Assembly: GCA_049999725.1 (NCBI GenBank)
Contig: JBNGIS010034445.1
Span: 1-34,211 of the forward strand
Source: Haplomitrium mnioides
Lineage: Eukaryota > Marchantiophyta > Haplomitriopsida > Calobryales
Length of the DNA stretch: 34,211 nt
Reading direction: 5' to 3'
Part shown: positions 9,301 through 19,030 of the stretch, piece after piece
Position numbering within the stretch: position 1 is the stretch's first letter
Layout: each line of letters starts with the position of its first letter
The notes under the pieces: generated by a model
What the model was told of the DNA's origin: nothing
What the model saw: the letters and a program-made list of their open reading frames with translations, nothing else
The model's database searches: none
Program-made: the position numbers and the translations under genes

Positions 9301-9660
9301 AGAATGATTTGTTTCTCCCTTCTTCTTGTTACCTTTCACACACTTGCCGAACCACAACATGACAACGTGTGTACAAGAGACTCCATGTGCGAATCGAATT
9401 TGTTGTTGATTGTCACCCCTTGCGCATATTGGACTCCTTTAGGGTATAAGATTTGTTTCCTTTATTTTTCTTTTTAAAATTGTAGAGTTAGTGTTGTGGT
9501 TTATAAGCCACTACACTTACGAGACTTCTTGCAATTAGGGATTCCATATCTCTTTTGCTCTCTAATTATTATTACAAACTTACTATTGTTATGTAAAACC
9601 CTTTATATACATAAGACTCCTCTCGATCTCTTTTCAAATCCTCAATGAAAATTCTTCCTT
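9301..9660. repeat. Minisatellite array, continuation
   Basis: The same modules as 2160-3069 resume here: ACAAGAGACTCCATGTGCGAAT, TTGTTGTTGATTGTCACCCC, TTGCGCATATTGGACTCC, then ATAAGATT and GAGTTAGTGTTGTGG. The short frame at 9247-9477 is a by-product. Confidence 0.7.
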
Positions 9661-9807
9661 TTTAATGTTATTGATTTTTTTGAAATGCAATCAAATATAA
9701 TTGTAATTTGTTTCTATATTATGACCAACAATTGAAAGAAAGAACAAAACTTGAAAACTATCGAAAAAAATGTTGTGCTAGTGGTCAAAATTATTTGAGT
9801 GTTGTGA

Positions 9808-10640
9808 TTGAACATATGGATCAAAAGAAAATCAACAATCTTATATTTTCCCTCACCACCAAAGAATATCGATAAATATTGTTTGGTGGGTGTGCATGTT
9901 GTTGGCACTTTAATTTTCAATCATACATTTTCTTCGAGGGTCTTCCAAACCTATGAGAACTTTGCCATTATAGTATTGTACAAAATAATATATGAGTTGC
10001 AAGGGGCGTTACCTCCCACATTGCATCTTGAACTCAATAATACAACACAAAAGAACAAGAATTTAAAATTGTTTGAAAATCTTAGTCTCTTGATTGCCAA
10101 GAACATCTTTAAAAAAAATCAAAGTCATATTTCTTATAGTTACCCATACCCATGACCAATTTGATCTTATGTTTGACAAATTTTCTAAACGTTTGAAATA
10201 TGTCAAGGTTTTCACACTTACTAGTCTTAATGAGATGTTACAATTGCTCTATAATCCAAAACCTTTGATAACTTTGCTATAATAGACCTCGGATTTCAAG
10301 TTTTTTCTACAATAGCTCCCTTTATTGGTTCTTAAGATTAGTGATGTAACTGTCAATCAACACTTCATGTTCAAGTTGCGTGGTTTGGATGCAAAAATTT
10401 GGAATAAACAATTTGCAACAATTAAATTTTGGCTACTTCCAGTTGGTGTTCAACAACTTAAGTTTGTATTAGAAGTAGAGAGAGAGGTTGTAAGAACAAT
10501 GTTGATGTGCTTGAAAGCTTTTTATGAAATCAAACGATCTCAAAAAGAAGCAACAAAAGTTGCTGCAGACAAAGTGGTCTTTGCAATTAAAGACACCATG
10601 ATAAGCAAGAATGGCTACAAGTTCATCATATATATTTGAT
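9808..10640 (+). pseudogene. DUF7869-like protein remnant
   Basis: From about 9880 the frame reads into LPPTLHLELNNTTQKNKN, then LSLLIAKNIFKK. After a frameshift at an A-run near 10110 it continues as IKVIFLIVTHTHDQFDLMF, then DKFSKRLKYVKVFTL. This follows the pattern I know from plant and animal proteins annotated DUF7869: an L-x-L-x-DN-x2-x-ENKN motif, an LL-x-x-G-x-F helix and a GHTHED-D-x-MF motif. A later open stretch (10325-10640) fits the domain's C-terminal part (HFMFKLRG, WNKQFATIKFWLLP) and then a Lys/Glu-rich helix. Key residues are altered (DN to NN, GHTHED to THTHDQ). Function is unknown; the conserved acidic/His motifs resemble an RNase-H-fold nuclease or transposase, but that is inference. 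Broken by at least one frameshift and stops. Confidence 0.6.
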
Positions 10641-11370
10641 ATTGAGTGGTAGATTGAGTTTTTTCTTGCCCAACTTGTACATCTTGAAAGAAAGCAAAGA
10701 CAACTTGAAACAAATTTTGCATTTCCAACCTTATAATCTATAAACTCTTGTGAGGGTTTCCATAACCTTGGTGTACCTTTTCAAGTTGATGTTCAACTTC
10801 AAGAGGAAGAGACACCAATTGAAAGTAAAATTTGTTCATGTTGAGCAATATATGATGGAGTTTCTAAGGTGAAAGAAGGAACCATTTTATCTCAAACAAG
10901 ATACAGTCCAAAATTTGATGTGAAAAACAAAATGTTAATTTGTATTGTTGCATGACTTGACCCAAAGAGCAAACTATTTTGGAGTACAAAGGTCTTCAAA
11001 AGTTTGTCATTTGATATGGAGAAACCTATAAACCCAAAACAAGTATTTATTCAACACTTACTCTACTTAATATAGTATAGATAATAGTACTCTCTTTTGA
11101 TTTTCTTGTAGCATAAAAAACTAGTTGAAGAAAATAACTCTAGCAACCATTTAATCCAACCTTTTTAAATATGAGAGACAAAAAGCTTTCCATTATCAAA
11201 TATTTGATAGAGAGTCAAACAATATGATCAATATTGAAAATAATCGAGAGAATCTTCATGAATTTTTTGAAGCTAACTCTAAAGAATTAGAGACAATTGG
11301 TTGAATTCATGTACGTGTATTTTTTTGAAATAGTTATTTTTATATTGTAATGCACAAAACATGCTTTCTA

Positions 11371-11372
<2 letters not shown>
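10641..11372 (+). other. Coding-like debris after the DUF7869-like remnant
   Basis: Short plus-strand pieces in changing frames look protein-like (for example GFHNLGVPFQVDVQLQEEET near 10755 and LDPKSKLFWSTKVFKS near 10965). A pyrimidine tract followed by TAG near 11112 could be an old splice acceptor. No family was recognised. Confidence 0.3.
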
Positions 11373-11419
<47 letters not shown>

Positions 11420-11429
11420 NNNNNNNNNN

Positions 11430-11476
<47 letters not shown>
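11373..11476. repeat. (TA)n microsatellite with a 10-N gap
   Basis: Pure TA repeats on both sides of ten N at 11420-11429. The array length is therefore uncertain. Confidence 0.97.
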
Positions 11477-11480
<4 letters not shown>

Positions 11481-11640
11481 AATTTTATACATTTTCTAAG
11501 TTATCTGAATATTTATATCTGAGTGGACTTCCATTTGTTGAGATTGAACTCTATACACACATGAGCTTTTCAAGGAAAAATACTTAACTCTATAAATTCA
11601 AACTATTCAAGATCAAAAGCATTATTATACTCACTCCGAC

Positions 11641-12173
11641 TTATTTATTGCTGAAAAGCATTTGTATATCTAGACTACAGAACCTTATGTGCACATGAAC
11701 TTTGAAGCTGAACTTGGAAACACGCAAACGTTTAGACAATTGTAGCCCATGCACGCATGGAATACCAAAGCGTATGTGCACAAGAAGCTTGAAGCACAAA
11801 TAAAAACCCTATGCTTGCATACAATCTAAAGTGAAACTCATAATCCCTCATGCTCTTAGATTGATGAAGCTTGTGCAAGTAGGAACTTTGAAGAAGAACT
11901 TGAACTCGGAACCCCATGCCCGCATCTACAACTGCAACCTCTACACATATGGACTACTTAACCATATAATTGTATGGATGCTAAAGCAGAACTTGAAACC
12001 CCATACGTGCATAGACTATTGAAGCCTTTGTAAGCTTTGACTACTTAACCCTATATGCGTATGGAATCTTAAGTAGATAAGAAAACTCCATACGTGCGTA
12101 GGTTGTTGAAGCCTTTACCCACCTAAACTATTGAGCTCTATGTGCACATGGGCTTTAAAATAAAATTCGAAAC
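11641..12173. repeat. Palindromic-core minisatellite array
   Basis: Diverged units built around cores such as CCATGCACGCATGG (about 11749), CTATGCTTGCATACA, CCATACGTGCATAGAC (about 12002), CCTATATGCGTATGGA and CTATGTGCACATGG (about 12139). These are linked by TTGAAGCYT, ACTTAACC and GAACTTGAAAC segments. Spacing is irregular, roughly 35-70 bp. Its right side is interrupted by a chromovirus LTR at 12174 and resumes at 27107. Confidence 0.75.
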
Positions 12174-12595
12174 TGTAAAAGAACTCAAAGACCAACTTCC
12201 AAATGAGTAACAACTCCAAGATAACTCTAATAGAGCTATACAACTCAAGGCCAATAAGAAAACAAAAGCCAAGAGTGCAAGTCAAAGCCAAGCAACCAAA
12301 GAGCCAAATCAAATTGAGAGGAACTCCAAAACAAGAAGTGGGGCTATGAAGCCCTTCTATTTAAACAAGAGAAGAAAGTGTCATTCCTCTTTCTTCACTT
12401 GCATGTCACTTCCAATTTCAACCCTAAAAGTGATCACTTAGAAGTCATTTCTAATTTCAACCCTAAAAGATCTAAAAGTAGCTTCTAAGGCAAGCAATCT
12501 TATCTCAATTCAACCCTACAATTGACCTTCTACCACTTCCTTCACTACTCTTTATTTTCTTATAAATGTCACAACATCATACTTATACCATTATA
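12174..12595 (-). repeat. 3' LTR of the chromovirus
   Basis: On the plus strand it begins TGTAAAAGAACTCAAAGACC and ends CCATTATA. On the minus strand it ends CTTTTACA, and its outer start reads TATAATGG, where TG is expected. It is the same length as 26685-27106. The right edge is adjacent to a short purine-rich stretch in which the nested element is inserted. Confidence 0.88.
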
Positions 12596-12603
12596 TAACC
12601 TAT

Positions 12604-12608
12604 GTCTT
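12604..12608. repeat. Target-site duplication GTCTT, left
   Basis: Five bases immediately before the LTR's TG, identical to 22333-22337. Confidence 0.9.
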
Positions 12609-13714
12609 TGTCAGTCGGTGTTAAGGTACTTCATGCAAAATTTTCAAAAAAGTGCTTCCAATGTACACAAACAGAGTTCAAGACATGCTGAGGAGTAAGT
12701 AAAAATAAAAGGATAAGGATAAAAAGAAATAAAACTACTCTAATTGTTGAGGGCCAAGCCAAGCCCACTAATTTCCTCACTATCTAACTTCGAAGACAGC
12801 TTGCCATGGAGGGGGTTTAGCCCTGAACTAGGTCCGTCCAGGGGCAGAGAAGAGAATGCAGTGGCCTTACACCCCTCTAGGGGGCTGCCTCTCGAAATAA
12901 GTTAAGAGTGGGAGGTTTATATACTGCTTGTGTGTTCTAGAGAAGAACTTATGGGATAATTTCCCGAGCTGACATTCGACGGGCAATCAGCTCGAAGGGG
13001 CGCGCAGACACCTGTGCGAGAGGAGGGATCGAGCAAGGGCCTATGTGAAAGGATTGATGCAAAGTGGGGGATTAGATCGAATTGTGAGGGAGAATTTGAT
13101 CGAGTGTATTGCGCAAGCCTTGAAGCACATAAATTGGAAGTTGAAGGGGGATTTTCGGATCTGTGAAGAAATGCCTCTACAAGGAATAGAGGGCCCTGAG
13201 ATGAAAGAATTCCGCAATGAAGAGAGCGGATGAAGGATGCTACGATGATGGTGTCGATCAAGTGAAGTAGTGTTGCGTCTTGTTTTGGAATTGAACGACG
13301 AAGGAGAAGGTTACCTTATCTAAACCGAAAGCTACAAATTGTGCTGAAGAGAAATGAACGATCAAGTTGTCTGAGAAGAAGAATCCCTATTGCATGGAAT
13401 TAATCGAAGGGAAGGCTGCAAATTGTGGTCCGAAGCTCTGCAAAATGGGAATATCATGAAGAATCACCTGTAAGAATCTTTGCGAAGAAACGATGGGGGA
13501 TGAACGGCTCTGCAATGAAAGAATTAGCTTTTAGGTAGTCCTGCGAAATCTGAAGGCACCTGTTGTGAGCAAGTGATCTACGAGACGTCCTGCAGAAGAA
13601 GAATTGGCCAAAGGCTCCTGCGAAGAATTCAAATTGAAAATCTATGCGAGGAGAAGGATCTGCAAAGAATTGAATCCAAAGTCCGTGGTGTCCGATCCGA
13701 AGAAACAAATCGGA

Positions 13715-14430
13715 AACTTGCCTTCCTAAGTGGGGAGACCACTTAATGTGGTTCCGATCCGTCTTCCGATGTGGGGAGGACTAGTTAAGAGGGATTCCGA
13801 AGCGGGTTAATTAATCGGGGGAAAGGGTGTTATGTCGAAGATTCGGACGAGAGGAAGGAGACTTTGAAAGTTTGAATTAGAAGTCATCCGAAAGTTTGAA
13901 ATGGATCTGCGGGGTACATAGTACTTACATTGAGATTTTCCACAAGTCAGGTAAATAAGCCTTCTTCAAATGTTCTTACATAAAACTTTTCGATACCTTA
14001 GTGAAGAGAAGGAGCCTCTCAGGGTTCCTATATCAAGGGACGCTGTCAAAATAAAGATATATCAATGATTTGGCAGAGGAAGAACATAGAGGCCGAAAAT
14101 GTGACTTATCGACACTCCAGCCAAAAGGAGAACCAAGTGTCGAAACATGGATATGTCAAAAATCAGTTAGAAGAAGAATGAGGGTGTCCAAAATGGCGAT
14201 GAATTGAAGGTCCAACCAAAGGAGGGATAGAAGGTGTCAAAACAGGGATAAATTGAAGATCTGGCCGGAAAGGGAACGAGGAGCCAAAAAGGTGATAAAT
14301 CGAAGGCGGAGCCACTTTAAGGGGGTTTCAATCTACCATCCAATGTGGGACTCCCCAATTAATATGGTTTTGATTGACGTCCCTAAGTGGAGAGGCCACT
14401 TAACAGGATTCTGAAGGGGGCTAACAAGGG
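13715..14430 (+). repeat. Repeated AAGTGG...CCACTTAA module inside the LTR
   Basis: A module starting AAGTGGGGAGACCACTTAA with GTGGTTCCGATC and ATTCCGAAGCGGG at 13728-13805 is echoed near 14313-14420 (CCACTTTAAGGGGG, ATGGTTTTGATTGACG, AAGTGGAGAGGCCACTTAA, ATTCTGAAGGGGG). The AAGTGG/CCACTT pair forms a short inverted repeat in each copy. The same arrangement occurs in the 3' LTR (about 19410-20105). Confidence 0.65.
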
Positions 14431-14660
14431 TTGTCGAAACGAGGATGTAGCGCAGCTCTGGTATAGGAAGAAAGGGTGCTAAAACAGAGATTTATCACCT
14501 GTCCAAGGAGAAGCAAGCAGTGCTGAAGCGGCAATCTATCACAAGTTTGAAAAAGAGAAACGAGAAGGGATCAACCAAAACGGTGACGAGTCACAGATCT
14601 GACCATTGGAGAACCAAAGATGCCGAAAAAGCGATCTAGCGCAAATATGAGAGAAGAGGA
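14085..14660 (+). repeat. About 47-bp degenerate tandem repeats inside the LTR
   Basis: Around ten diverged units follow a pattern like GGTGYCRAAACRGNGAT, then AAATCRAAGRTCTG, then a purine-rich AAAGGAGAACNAG tail. Examples begin near 14132, 14184, 14234, 14429, 14477, 14520 and 14618. They are interrupted once by the CCACTT module. The 3' LTR carries the equivalent set at about 19775-20345. They may be LTR enhancer-like repeats or old expansion products. Confidence 0.6.
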
Positions 14661-14707
14661 TCCATCACCAATCCAATGGGGGAAAAAAATGGAAATCTTC
14701 ATAGTTC

Positions 14708-14715
14708 TTATATAG
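14708..14715 (+). promoter_or_regulatory. Candidate TATA box in the 5' LTR
   Basis: TTATATAG, preserved at 20389-20396 in the 3' LTR. Two other candidates are preserved too: TATAAAT at 15307 and TATAAAAG at 16417 (22245 in the 3' LTR). I cannot tell which starts the U3/R boundary; 14708 or 15307 leaves a long R-U5, while 16417 is only about 90 bp from the LTR end. Confidence 0.35.
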
Positions 14716-14833
14716 AGGGTTAGCAGCTTGCGGATGACGTGGCAGTGAAGAAGTCAGCGGGTTAACAGACAGTCAGCACGACGATCCGCCTACCCCTTTG
14801 TAGGGTGGCGTCAGACGGCGCCACCGCAGAAAT

Positions 14834-14980
14834 GTGGCACTCATGCGGGAACTGGGAATCAATGAGAATCTTTGAGATTCTGTGGGTATCTTGCTTCTGC
14901 GGATTACGTGGCACCTCTGCGGGAACTGGGAATCAACGGGAATATTAGAGATTCCTTGGGAATCTAGGATCTTTACGGAA
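14834..14980 (+). repeat. 74-bp tandem duplication inside the LTR
   Basis: Two units begin GTGGCAC at 14834 and 14908. They share TGCGGGAACTGGGAATCAA, then GAATNTTNGAGATTC. The pair recurs in the 3' LTR (about 20514-20660). Confidence 0.8.
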
Positions 14981-16513
14981 ATATGGGGCTACAAGAGAGC
15001 CCGTGGGCTTCTTTGGAGTGTCCGCGGACCTGTGGAAACGTGGTGCTTCGAGGATCGATGAACAATTTCGGAACGAGCCTCGAAATTCACTTCAGATTAT
15101 GCACCGAGCCCTTGTTGCCTTGCAGAATTTACCTGATCCCTTGGAATTCACATCGAATCTGCGCCGATAGTTGCATTCTACGGTCTACGCCAATCCCTTT
15201 CGAATCTACGCCAGATTTCCACCGATCAGCATCTAAAGCCAGCAACAATCCAAATCGCAAGGAGGGTAAAAAACAAAAGGTATGAAGAAATTCGTGTGGG
15301 GGGAGGTATAAATCGATAGTCTGAAATGTTTGAGAGGTTGTTGATTGTGGATGCAAACTTGCAAGTTGTGAGAACGATAGCAGAAAGGAAGACACACGAG
15401 GGAGGGAGGACAAATTTCTTAAATCTTCAATTGAAGCAGGTGAACTCGAGCAGGGGGCTAGCAAGAGTGGAGGTGGACTCAAAATGCGATGGTAATTGCT
15501 GGGCGGGGAGCTCTAGAGGCTCAAGCGATCCAGGTGTACACATCACTGTGAGTGGACCAGCATCAGAGGTGCACTGATACTTGAAGAGGGAAGAAATTCT
15601 GGGTTGTCCTGAAATCGAAGAGGCTGCCAAAGGGGGATCTTTGGGGTTGTCTCAGTGTTGTCTGTGTAGGAGCAACAATCCCATGAACGTTTAGAGGGCG
15701 TTTCTAGTTTATTTTGCCAAGGGAAGTGAAGAAGGAGTAGCTGCATTCGTGCTCGCGTACGGTGTTAGAAGATCTACCAAAGCTTCGGGGTGGAGTGGGT
15801 AACCAGCAGTCGAGAGGACTACCTTCCAGAGGTGGAAGTTAAACAAGACCTCATCCTAGCTTGAGGAAGTAAATTTAGGGCTTCTCGCGAGGGAAGTTAA
15901 AAAACTATCTAGAGAAGGGTGCGTGCGTGGAAGTAGATCTTAGGAAAACCATATGAGCAGCAGAGGAAAGAGAGAAAGAGAGTGTTGATAGTTCAAACCT
16001 GTGTTGTAGAGGTTGTCCCAAGACAAAGGATTATTGGTAGAGTGTATCTTGGGTGTGTGAGTGTGTTGATGGGTTAGTTAGTTTTGTATTCTATTTGTAA
16101 ACACTGAAAAGACATTTCAGATCTGAAGTGAACAGGATCCCAGTTCAGCAGGAATCCAAGAATCAGCCTCAGAGGGTAAGGCAGTACAGTGGGCAAATCC
16201 CCTGTATAATTCAGATATCAGGACTTGATCTTGTATTGTAAAACTTTGAGTCTGGATCCTATTTAGGATCATTGGAATTCACTTTGGAATTTGATCAAAA
16301 AAGCTGTTGAGGTGTAGATGAATGTTTGAATGAGGAAGTCAATAAGGAGAAGGGTCTGTAAGGTGAGAAGGAACATCCTTAAGACTTGAAAGTGATAACT
16401 TACAGCGGGGCCGTCTTATAAAAGAACCTGAAACCCTGTAAAGTCAGCCTTTTCCTTCCAAAGAGTAGTCTTTGGAGGTTAACGACCGAAGGAAGGGGTT
16501 GACATACATTTTT

Positions 16514-16531
16514 TGGCGCTAGAAGGAGGGC
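16514..16531 (+). promoter_or_regulatory. Primer binding site candidate of the LARD-like element
   Basis: TGGCGCTAGAAGGAGGGC begins nine bases after the 5' LTR. TGG at this position pairs with a tRNA CCA end. I could not assign the tRNA from memory. Confidence 0.7.
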
Positions 16532-16815
16532 GAAAGGTTTGCAAAAACCAAGGACCAACTCAGAACCAAGTTATCATCTCTCGAAGGAGTAAAGTTTTCC
16601 ATTGAGAGAATGGGCATAACCGTGCATGAAGGAAAAGACAGGCTAAGTATGTGGCGGAATAACCTTCTGATAGTTCAAGTAGCGATGAGGAGAGCTTTGA
16701 CAATGACTCTAATAGCAGCAGCTCTAATGATTAGAGATCTTCAAGAAGGAAGAAGTAGAGAAAGGAGCGAAGGATCAGAAAGGCTGCCAAGGGAAAGGAA
16801 GCTCGCCTAGCAGAA
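16523..16815 (+). pseudogene. gag-like N-terminal remnant, frameshifted
   Basis: An open frame from 16523 reads through FAKTKDQLRTKLSSLEG to an ATG at 16610 and on to about 16675. Coding then appears to shift into the frame of the downstream ORF, giving an acidic/serine-rich stretch (SDEESFDNDSNSSSSND) followed by a basic stretch, with two in-frame TAG codons at 16732-16734 and 16756-16758. The acidic-then-basic pattern before a coiled segment fits the linker of a retrotransposon gag. This part joins 16816-17970; together they would have formed one gag protein. Confidence 0.6.
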
Positions 16816-17970
16816 ATGAGTTCAAAGATAGAGGTGATGCAGGCCCTCCTTGAGAGCATCAAGCCAAATCTAGAGAAGGAGGCATGTACCTCCCAAGCTG
16901 AACAACCAGATGGGTGGGTCGCAACCAGACCTACGAAAATGATAGTTATGGTGTGGTGGAATTGTGGTCAGCCTGGGCATGTTTCTTCCAACTACCTAGA
17001 ACCATGGGGGCAAAAAGATAGGTATCCAATTGCCATACATTCCCAATATGAAGAGGAGGAAGCAGCCTGGATAAAGGAGGAAACCTCTGCCTCAAAGGAT
17101 TGCTATCGGTTGGGGACCAAATCAGGGTCCAAATCCCACAAGAAGGGCAAGCAAAAGAAAGGGCGAAAGGCCAAAAAGTATGTGTCTCAAGTGTTGCCAT
17201 CCCTCAGTGATTCTGACTACGAAAGGGAAAACCCCACATGGTTCTATCCGACACAACAAGAAGATGTAGGAGAACTACATAAGGCTTTAGAGGTAGTCAA
17301 GGAAGAGACAGTGGTCAAAGATTTGGAAGAATTTATAGCAGAGGTGCAAACACCTACTCCCTACATTATTCAAGCTGAAGTAGAAGAAGCAGAACCGAAA
17401 GGGAGGGAATCCGAAAAAATGTCGGGGGACACTATGATGGTCAACCAGATTGAGCTGGCAAGGAGCATGGGAGCCAATGCTGGCGTGGAGGAGACAATGG
17501 GGGAATCAGTGGACAAGGATGGTTTCAGCCTAGAACCCGAAGCAAAAGGGGAGTGGACCATGTCGTACCCATTAGAGTTTGAACTCCATCAAAGAAAGGA
17601 GGAGAGGCCATCTCAGATGGAAGATTGCAGCCAAGAGGACCAGAAGTTATCAAAAGTTGAACCTTATCTAGAGCCAGAGAAGGAGCTAACCTTGAGCCAA
17701 CCAAATAATCTTGTTGTCAAGGAAGAAAGTGTAACAGGCAATCCAACTGCAACTGACGTTGTATATAGTTGTATTCTTATAGACCCTGTGTACAGTACCT
17801 TTGTTTGTTCTTGTTTTTTCATTTGTTCCTTGAGTGTGTGTTGTGTGAGTATCCCAAGGCTAAGGGAGGAAGGTCAACAGAGTGGTCTGATGTTGTACAG
17901 ATTGGATGTCCATGTTGATAAAACAATTTTTGACTCAGCTTTTGTGTGGGACTTAGAGGGAAGGATTTGA
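16816..17970 (+). CDS. gag-like ORF with damaged zinc knuckle, 384 aa
   Basis: The longest uninterrupted frame inside the LARD-like element. Residues 1-25 continue a helical segment (MSSKIEVMQALLESIKPNLE). Residues 47-60 are a nucleocapsid zinc knuckle, WWNCGQPGHVSSNY: C50 and H55 are kept, but the first Cys is Trp and the last is Tyr, so zinc binding should be lost. Then follow a Lys-rich patch (about 100-125) and a long Glu-rich low-complexity stretch (about 145-310). The last 70 residues change character to Cys/Phe/Val-rich, as if non-coding DNA had been read through. No protease or RT follows. The role in an intact element would be RNA packaging. The ATG at 16816 is only the first after upstream stops. 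It could be a translated remnant or an accidentally open pseudogene. Confidence 0.6.
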   Translation: MSSKIEVMQALLESIKPNLEKEACTSQAEQPDGWVATRPTKMIVMVWWNCGQPGHVSSNYLEPWGQKDRYPIAIHSQYEEEEAAWIKEETSASKDCYRLGTKSGSKSHKKGKQKKGRKAKKYVSQVLPSLSDSDYERENPTWFYPTQQEDVGELHKALEVVKEETVVKDLEEFIAEVQTPTPYIIQAEVEEAEPKGRESEKMSGDTMMVNQIELARSMGANAGVEETMGESVDKDGFSLEPEAKGEWTMSYPLEFELHQRKEERPSQMEDCSQEDQKLSKVEPYLEPEKELTLSQPNNLVVKEESVTGNPTATDVVYSCILIDPVYSTFVCSCFFICSLSVCCVSIPRLREEGQQSGLMLYRLDVHVDKTIFDSAFVWDLEGRI

Positions 17971-18137
17971 AGCTTTGACTATGTACCAAAGTGTGTATTT
18001 TTTGGTAATTTCTTTCTAGGGGTTGTTAGTTTTGTTTTCTGACTTTTACCTCCAACTAGAGCAACAACGACAATGCGCAGAGCTGCAAGGTTAACCCACT
18101 GAAGGCCAGACAGATGTTCGCGGGGACGCTTCACATT
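17971..18137 (+). other. 3' untranslated part of the internal region
   Basis: No coding pattern. It leads into the polypurine tract. Confidence 0.5.
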
Positions 18138-18151
18138 TAAAAGGGGAGTAA
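18138..18151 (+). promoter_or_regulatory. Polypurine tract of the LARD-like element
   Basis: AAAAGGGGAGTAA lies immediately before the 3' LTR's TGTCAG, the normal plus-strand primer position. Confidence 0.85.
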
Positions 18152-18930
18152 TGTCAGCCGGTGTTAAGGTACTTTATGCAAAATTTTCAAAAAGTTGCTT
18201 CCAATGTACTCAAATAGGGTTCAAGACATGTTGAGGAGTAAGTAAAAATAAAAGGATAAGGACAAAAAGAAATAAAACTACTCTAATTGTTGAGCGCCAA
18301 GCCAAGCCCACTAATTTCCTCACTATCTAACTTGGAGGACAGCTTGCTCTAGAGGGGGTTTAGCTCTAAACTAGGTCCGTCCAGGGGCAGAGAAGGGAAT
18401 GCGGCGGCCTTACACCCCTCTAGGGGGCTGCCTCTCGAAATAAGTTAAGAGTGGGAGGTTTATATACTGCTTGTGTCTTCTAGAGAAGAACTTATGGGAT
18501 AATTTCCCGAGCTGACATTCGACGGGCAATCAGCTCGAAGGGGCGCGAGAACACTTGTGCGAAAGGAGGGATCGAGAAAGGGCCTGTGCGAAAGGATTGA
18601 TGCAAAGCAGGGGATCGGATTGAATTGTGAGGGAGAATTTGATCAAGTGTATTACACAAGCTTTGAAGCATAGAAATCAGAAGTTGAAGGGGGATTTTTG
18701 GATTTGTGAAGAAATGCCTCTACGAGGAATAGAGGGCCCTGAGATGTAAGAATTCCGCAATGAAGAGAGCAGACGAAGGATGCTATGCTGCTGGTGTCGA
18801 TCGAGTGAAGTAGTGCTGCGTCTTGTTTTGGAATTGAACGACGAAGGAGAAGGTTACCTGATCTAAACCGAAAGCTACAGATTGTGTTGAAGAGAATGAA
18901 CAATCAAGCTATCTGAGAAGAAGAATCCCT

Positions 18931-19030
18931 NNNNNNNNNNNNNNNNNNNNNNNNNNNNNNNNNNNNNNNNNNNNNNNNNNNNNNNNNNNNNNNNNNNNNN
19001 NNNNNNNNNNNNNNNNNNNNNNNNNNNNNN
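18931..19030. other. Assembly gap, 100 N, with duplicated flanks
   Basis: The 41 bp before the gap (from AAGAGAATGAACAATC) recur just after it (AAGAGAATGAACGATC) with a few differences. The 5' LTR has the segment once. Confidence 0.97.

Larger units (their letters stand above)
12609..16504 (+). repeat. 5' LTR of the LARD-like element, 3,896 bp
   Basis: It starts TGTCAGTCGGTGTTAAGG and ends GGGGTTGACA. It matches 18152-22332 along its whole length, with differences of a few percent in stretches I compared by eye (2 in 60 and 6 in 68, mostly C/T and G/A). The interior contains repeated modules (13700-14430, 14085-14660, 14834-14980). No convincing protein is encoded: the open frames seen here on either strand recur in the other LTR only because the DNA is duplicated. 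Confidence 0.93.

Noticed and set aside
13454-13708. 84-codon minus-strand frame, also present at 19137-19391
   Set aside because: Conserved between the two copies only because it lies in duplicated LTRs; no domain, and repeat-rich purine DNA gives such frames easily.
14983-15482. Overlapping 100- and 117-codon frames on both strands of the LTR
   Set aside because: They differ between the LTR copies and show no domain or start context.
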